The notes below the pieces were generated by a model. That model was not told where the DNA came from. It did not search any database and saw only the letters and a list, made by a program, of their open reading frames with translations. The translations under genes and the position numbers were made by a program. A DNA stretch of 6,418 nt. Origin: Acidobacteriota bacterium (GTDB taxonomy: Bacteria > Acidobacteriota > Vicinamibacteria > Vicinamibacterales > CAVVIG01). This document shows, in pieces, positions 4,659 through 6,418 of the stretch. The DNA lies in contig JACPZV010000038.1 of assembly GCA_016195295.1 (NCBI GenBank), positions 1 through 6,418 on the forward strand, in the 5' to 3' direction. Position 1 is the stretch's first letter, and each line of letters starts with the position of its first letter.

Positions 4659-5837
4659 CTAGAACCTCGCGGGCTGAGTATCGCGGACCATTCGCTGGCG
4701 CCGGTTTTTCAACACATCAGCGTAAATGTCAAGCGCGCGACGGCCGACGGCCGTCCAGCTCAGTTCACGCGCGAAGTGATGTTCGACGTGTGCCCGGCGC
4801 TGCGCGAGGTCGTGCGCGCCCAGCTGAATCAGCGCCCGGCCGCAATCGACCGCATCCCCCGGCCTCCACAGCGCACCCAGCTCGCCGTCGGCCGTGAGCA
4901 GTCGGAACGTCGGAATATCGGTCACCGCCGGGATCAAGCCGCACGCGCAGGCCTCCATGAGCGAATAACCACTGCCCTCGCGATGACTCCCGACGACGAA
5001 CACGTCCGCCGCGCTGAAGTACATCGGCATCCGCTTGTGCGGCACCTCACCGACGAGGCGCACGCGTCCGCGCAGGGCGATCGAGGCGTCGATTCGCCGG
5101 CGGACGTCGGGTAGCAACTCGTCGGTCCCATAGATCATCGTAAGCGTGGCCTCCGGCAAGTGCGGGAGGCTGCGCTCGAAACCGTCGAGGACCGTCAACG
5201 GATCTTTTCTGGCCGTCAGGCGACCGACCCAGAGGACCGCGGGCGCTCCGGCGATGCCGCTCGCTTCGCGCGCCGCCCCGCGAGAGACCGGCCGGAACGT
5301 CGTGCTCGCCGGCATCACGATGTACGTCAACTGGCGAGGCGCGATCAGCCCCGCGCGCCGCGCCGAGTCCGCGTGCTCGCCCGCCGCGAACAGAAATGCG
5401 TCGACCACCGATCTGGCCACGCGTCCCAACAACCGAGTCGCGGGCGCGCGACCCACCATTCCACCGCCCGCGTGACTCTGCACGACGAGCGCCGACGCGC
5501 ATGGGAGCACCGACCGTACCTTGCGCACTTGCATCGGGAAGTCCAGGCCGTTGACGTGCACGACATCCGGAGTCAAGGTCGCCACGGCATGCGCTGCGGG
5601 CGTCGACCATCGCCACGGCGGCGGTCGGCCGGGCCCGCCATCGTCGACGAAAACGTAGTCGACGTCGTTTCTCGTCAGTCGCGCCCCACGGCTGAAGCGC
5701 TGCACGACAGCGACGTGGTCCGCACCGGCTGCCAGCAGCGCCTCGCTCCAACCGGTGAGCGTCGTGTAGCGCTCGAGCAGCGCCTCCGGGTCGGTCAACC
5801 GCCTGTCGAAGACGCAATTAACCTGAACGACCTTCAC
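4659..5837 (-). CDS. GT-B glycosyltransferase, family 4-like
   Basis: This is a cytoplasmic transferase that moves a sugar from a nucleotide-sugar donor to an acceptor, probably in surface polysaccharide or glycolipid synthesis; neither donor nor acceptor can be read from sequence. It has 392 residues. The N-terminal acceptor domain (about 1-185) has MKVVQVNCVF and DVVHVNGLDFP (91-101). The C-terminal donor domain opens with VLWVGRLTARKDPLTVLDGF (201-220), which holds the phosphate-binding R206 and K211. It then has LVGEVPHKRMPMYFSAADVFV and the GT4 signature E287-x7-E295 (EGSGYSLMEACACGLIPAV). The start is GTG at 5837, with GGAGG at 5842-5846 and a 4-nt spacer. It stands alone here: the neighbour at the 3' side is a gene fragment and the 5' neighbour is divergent, so there is no visible polysaccharide cluster. 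The frame is intact. Confidence 0.92.
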   Translation of the reverse strand: MKVVQVNCVFDRRLTDPEALLERYTTLTGWSEALLAAGADHVAVVQRFSRGARLTRNDVDYVFVDDGGPGRPPPWRWSTPAAHAVATLTPDVVHVNGLDFPMQVRKVRSVLPCASALVVQSHAGGGMVGRAPATRLLGRVARSVVDAFLFAAGEHADSARRAGLIAPRQLTYIVMPASTTFRPVSRGAAREASGIAGAPAVLWVGRLTARKDPLTVLDGFERSLPHLPEATLTMIYGTDELLPDVRRRIDASIALRGRVRLVGEVPHKRMPMYFSAADVFVVGSHREGSGYSLMEACACGLIPAVTDIPTFRLLTADGELGALWRPGDAVDCGRALIQLGAHDLAQRRAHVEHHFARELSWTAVGRRALDIYADVLKNRRQRMVRDTQPARF

Positions 5838-5859
5838 CGGTCCTCCGCGGAGTTTTCAC

Positions 5860-5887
5860 TTGAAGCAGCCCTTTATCGATATATATT
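5860..5887 (+). promoter_or_regulatory. Possible promoter of the PQQ-dehydrogenase gene
   Basis: TTGAAG (5860-5865) and TATATT (5882-5887) are separated by 16 nt in a conspicuous AT-rich island (5871-5890) within GC-rich DNA. Transcription would begin near 5894, leaving a leader of about 110 nt. The same island may also serve the divergent glycosyltransferase, but no good -35 was found on that strand. Confidence 0.4.
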
Positions 5888-5941
5888 GTGCTCGTCTCAG
5901 CATCGCATTATCTGTCTTGATCGGAGCGAGGCTTTCATCCC

Positions 5942-5974
5942 TCGACAAAGCTCGGGATGCCCTGAGCCTGCCGA
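5942..5974. repeat. Degenerate dispersed inverted repeat in the leader
   Basis: TCGACAAAGCTCGGG (5942-5956) and CCCTGAGCCTGCCGA (5960-5974) are complementary at 12 of 15 positions. The arms resemble the TTCGACAAGCTCAGG / CCTGAGCCTGTCGAA repeat seen scattered in intergenic DNA of many high-GC bacteria. The copy lies in the untranslated leader, 17 nt before the Shine-Dalgarno of the quinoprotein gene. Confidence 0.5.
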
Positions 5975-6002
5975 AGGGCAGCCGAGCGTGCGGGAGTCCA
6001 CG

Positions 6003-6418
6003 ATGACACGAACGGTTTGTCGATCCGTGATGGCGGTCGTCTCGCTCGTCCTGCTCGTCGGTCTGATGATCGCCGGGCCACGCGGCTTGACGGCGAAGCT
6101 CTCCGGCCAAGCCGCTGGCCAGCCGAGCACGAAGAACGGGGACTGGACCCACTACACCGCGGACGTCCACGGGACGAAATACTCGCCGCTCGATCAGATT
6201 ACGGCCAGCAATTTCAATCAGCTCGAAGTCGCCTGGCGCTTCAAGACCGACAACCTCGGCACGCGGCCCGAGTACAAACTCGAAGGCACGCCGCTCGCCA
6301 TCCGCGGCACGCTCTACACCACCGCCGGCACGCGGCGGTCGGTCATCGCGCTCGATGGGAAGACCGGTGAGCTCATCTGGTCGCACAGCTACCGAGAGGG
6401 CAATCGCGCCGCGATCGC
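6003..6418 (+). CDS. PQQ-dependent (quinoprotein) dehydrogenase, N-terminal part
   Basis: The gene runs off the right edge after 138 codons. It starts at ATG 6003 with GGGAG (5992-5996) 6 nt upstream. Residues 1-30 are a signal peptide or N-terminal anchor (VMAVVSLVLLVGLMIAG), placing the enzyme in the periplasm. GDWTHYTADVHGTKYSPLDQI (46-66) is the typical opening of the eight-bladed quinoprotein propeller. FNQLEVAWRF (71-80) and the tryptophan-docking motif ALDGKTGELIW (116-126) mark the first blades. Such enzymes oxidise alcohols, sugars or aldehydes with pyrroloquinoline quinone and pass electrons to the respiratory chain. The catalytic Asp and metal-binding residues lie outside the window, so substrate class is unknown. 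Its full length is usually 550-750 residues. It is transcribed divergently from the glycosyltransferase, from a probable promoter in the AT-rich island. Confidence 0.88.
   Translation, partial: MTRTVCRSVMAVVSLVLLVGLMIAGPRGLTAKLSGQAAGQPSTKNGDWTHYTADVHGTKYSPLDQITASNFNQLEVAWRFKTDNLGTRPEYKLEGTPLAIRGTLYTTAGTRRSVIALDGKTGELIWSHSYREGNRAAI

Noticed and set aside
4503..5114. Continuation of the methyltransferase frame as one 262-residue protein
   Set aside because: After residue 58 the sequence lacks methyltransferase motifs, and most of it is antisense to the glycosyltransferase.
5856..6386. Minus-strand open frame opposite the quinoprotein gene
   Set aside because: It is antisense to a frame with a PQQ docking motif, signal peptide and Shine-Dalgarno, and has no recognisable domain.

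Overview
The window is high-GC bacterial DNA with dense genes. It probably comes from an acidobacterium, perhaps a Vicinamibacteria-type lineage. That assignment is inference from gene style: a CarD-family RNA polymerase regulator, a periplasmic PQQ-type quinoprotein, a small barrel protein of the kind common in that phylum, a secreted-protein start resembling acidobacterial VWA proteins, frequent GTG starts, a tRNA without encoded CCA, and dispersed palindromic repeats. No rRNA, CRISPR array, transposase, integrase or phage gene is visible.

Layout. (1) Positions 1-1723, minus strand: a sigma70-like promoter drives carD, which ends at a strong intrinsic terminator. Directly after it come plsC (1-acylglycerol-3-phosphate acyltransferase) and the start of a secreted protein that runs off the left edge and contains a REP-like palindrome. 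(2) 1887-1972, plus strand: tRNA-Leu(CAA). The 250 bases between it and carD hold promoter elements and a dyad. (3) 1990-4205, minus strand: a tight three-gene operon of exported proteins, namely a serine-hydrolase (class C beta-lactamase fold) homologue whose catalytic motifs all look destroyed, a small outer-membrane beta-barrel, and a DUF4390 protein. (4) 4206-4658: a structured intergenic stretch, then a methyltransferase gene cut off just after its SAM-binding motif. (5) 4659-5837, minus strand: a GT-B glycosyltransferase. (6) 5838-6418, plus strand: an AT-rich promoter, a leader with a degenerate dispersed inverted repeat, and the N-terminal third or less of a PQQ-dependent dehydrogenase running off the right edge.

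How it fits together. Most of the window is ordinary envelope and housekeeping content: phospholipid synthesis, surface glycan synthesis, periplasmic oxidation and stable-RNA transcription control. The least ordinary item is the envelope operon led by an apparently catalytically dead serine hydrolase. The other points worth checking are repeat insertions near gene starts, the truncated methyltransferase, and the carD/tRNA intergenic region. I see no complete novel defence or mobile system.
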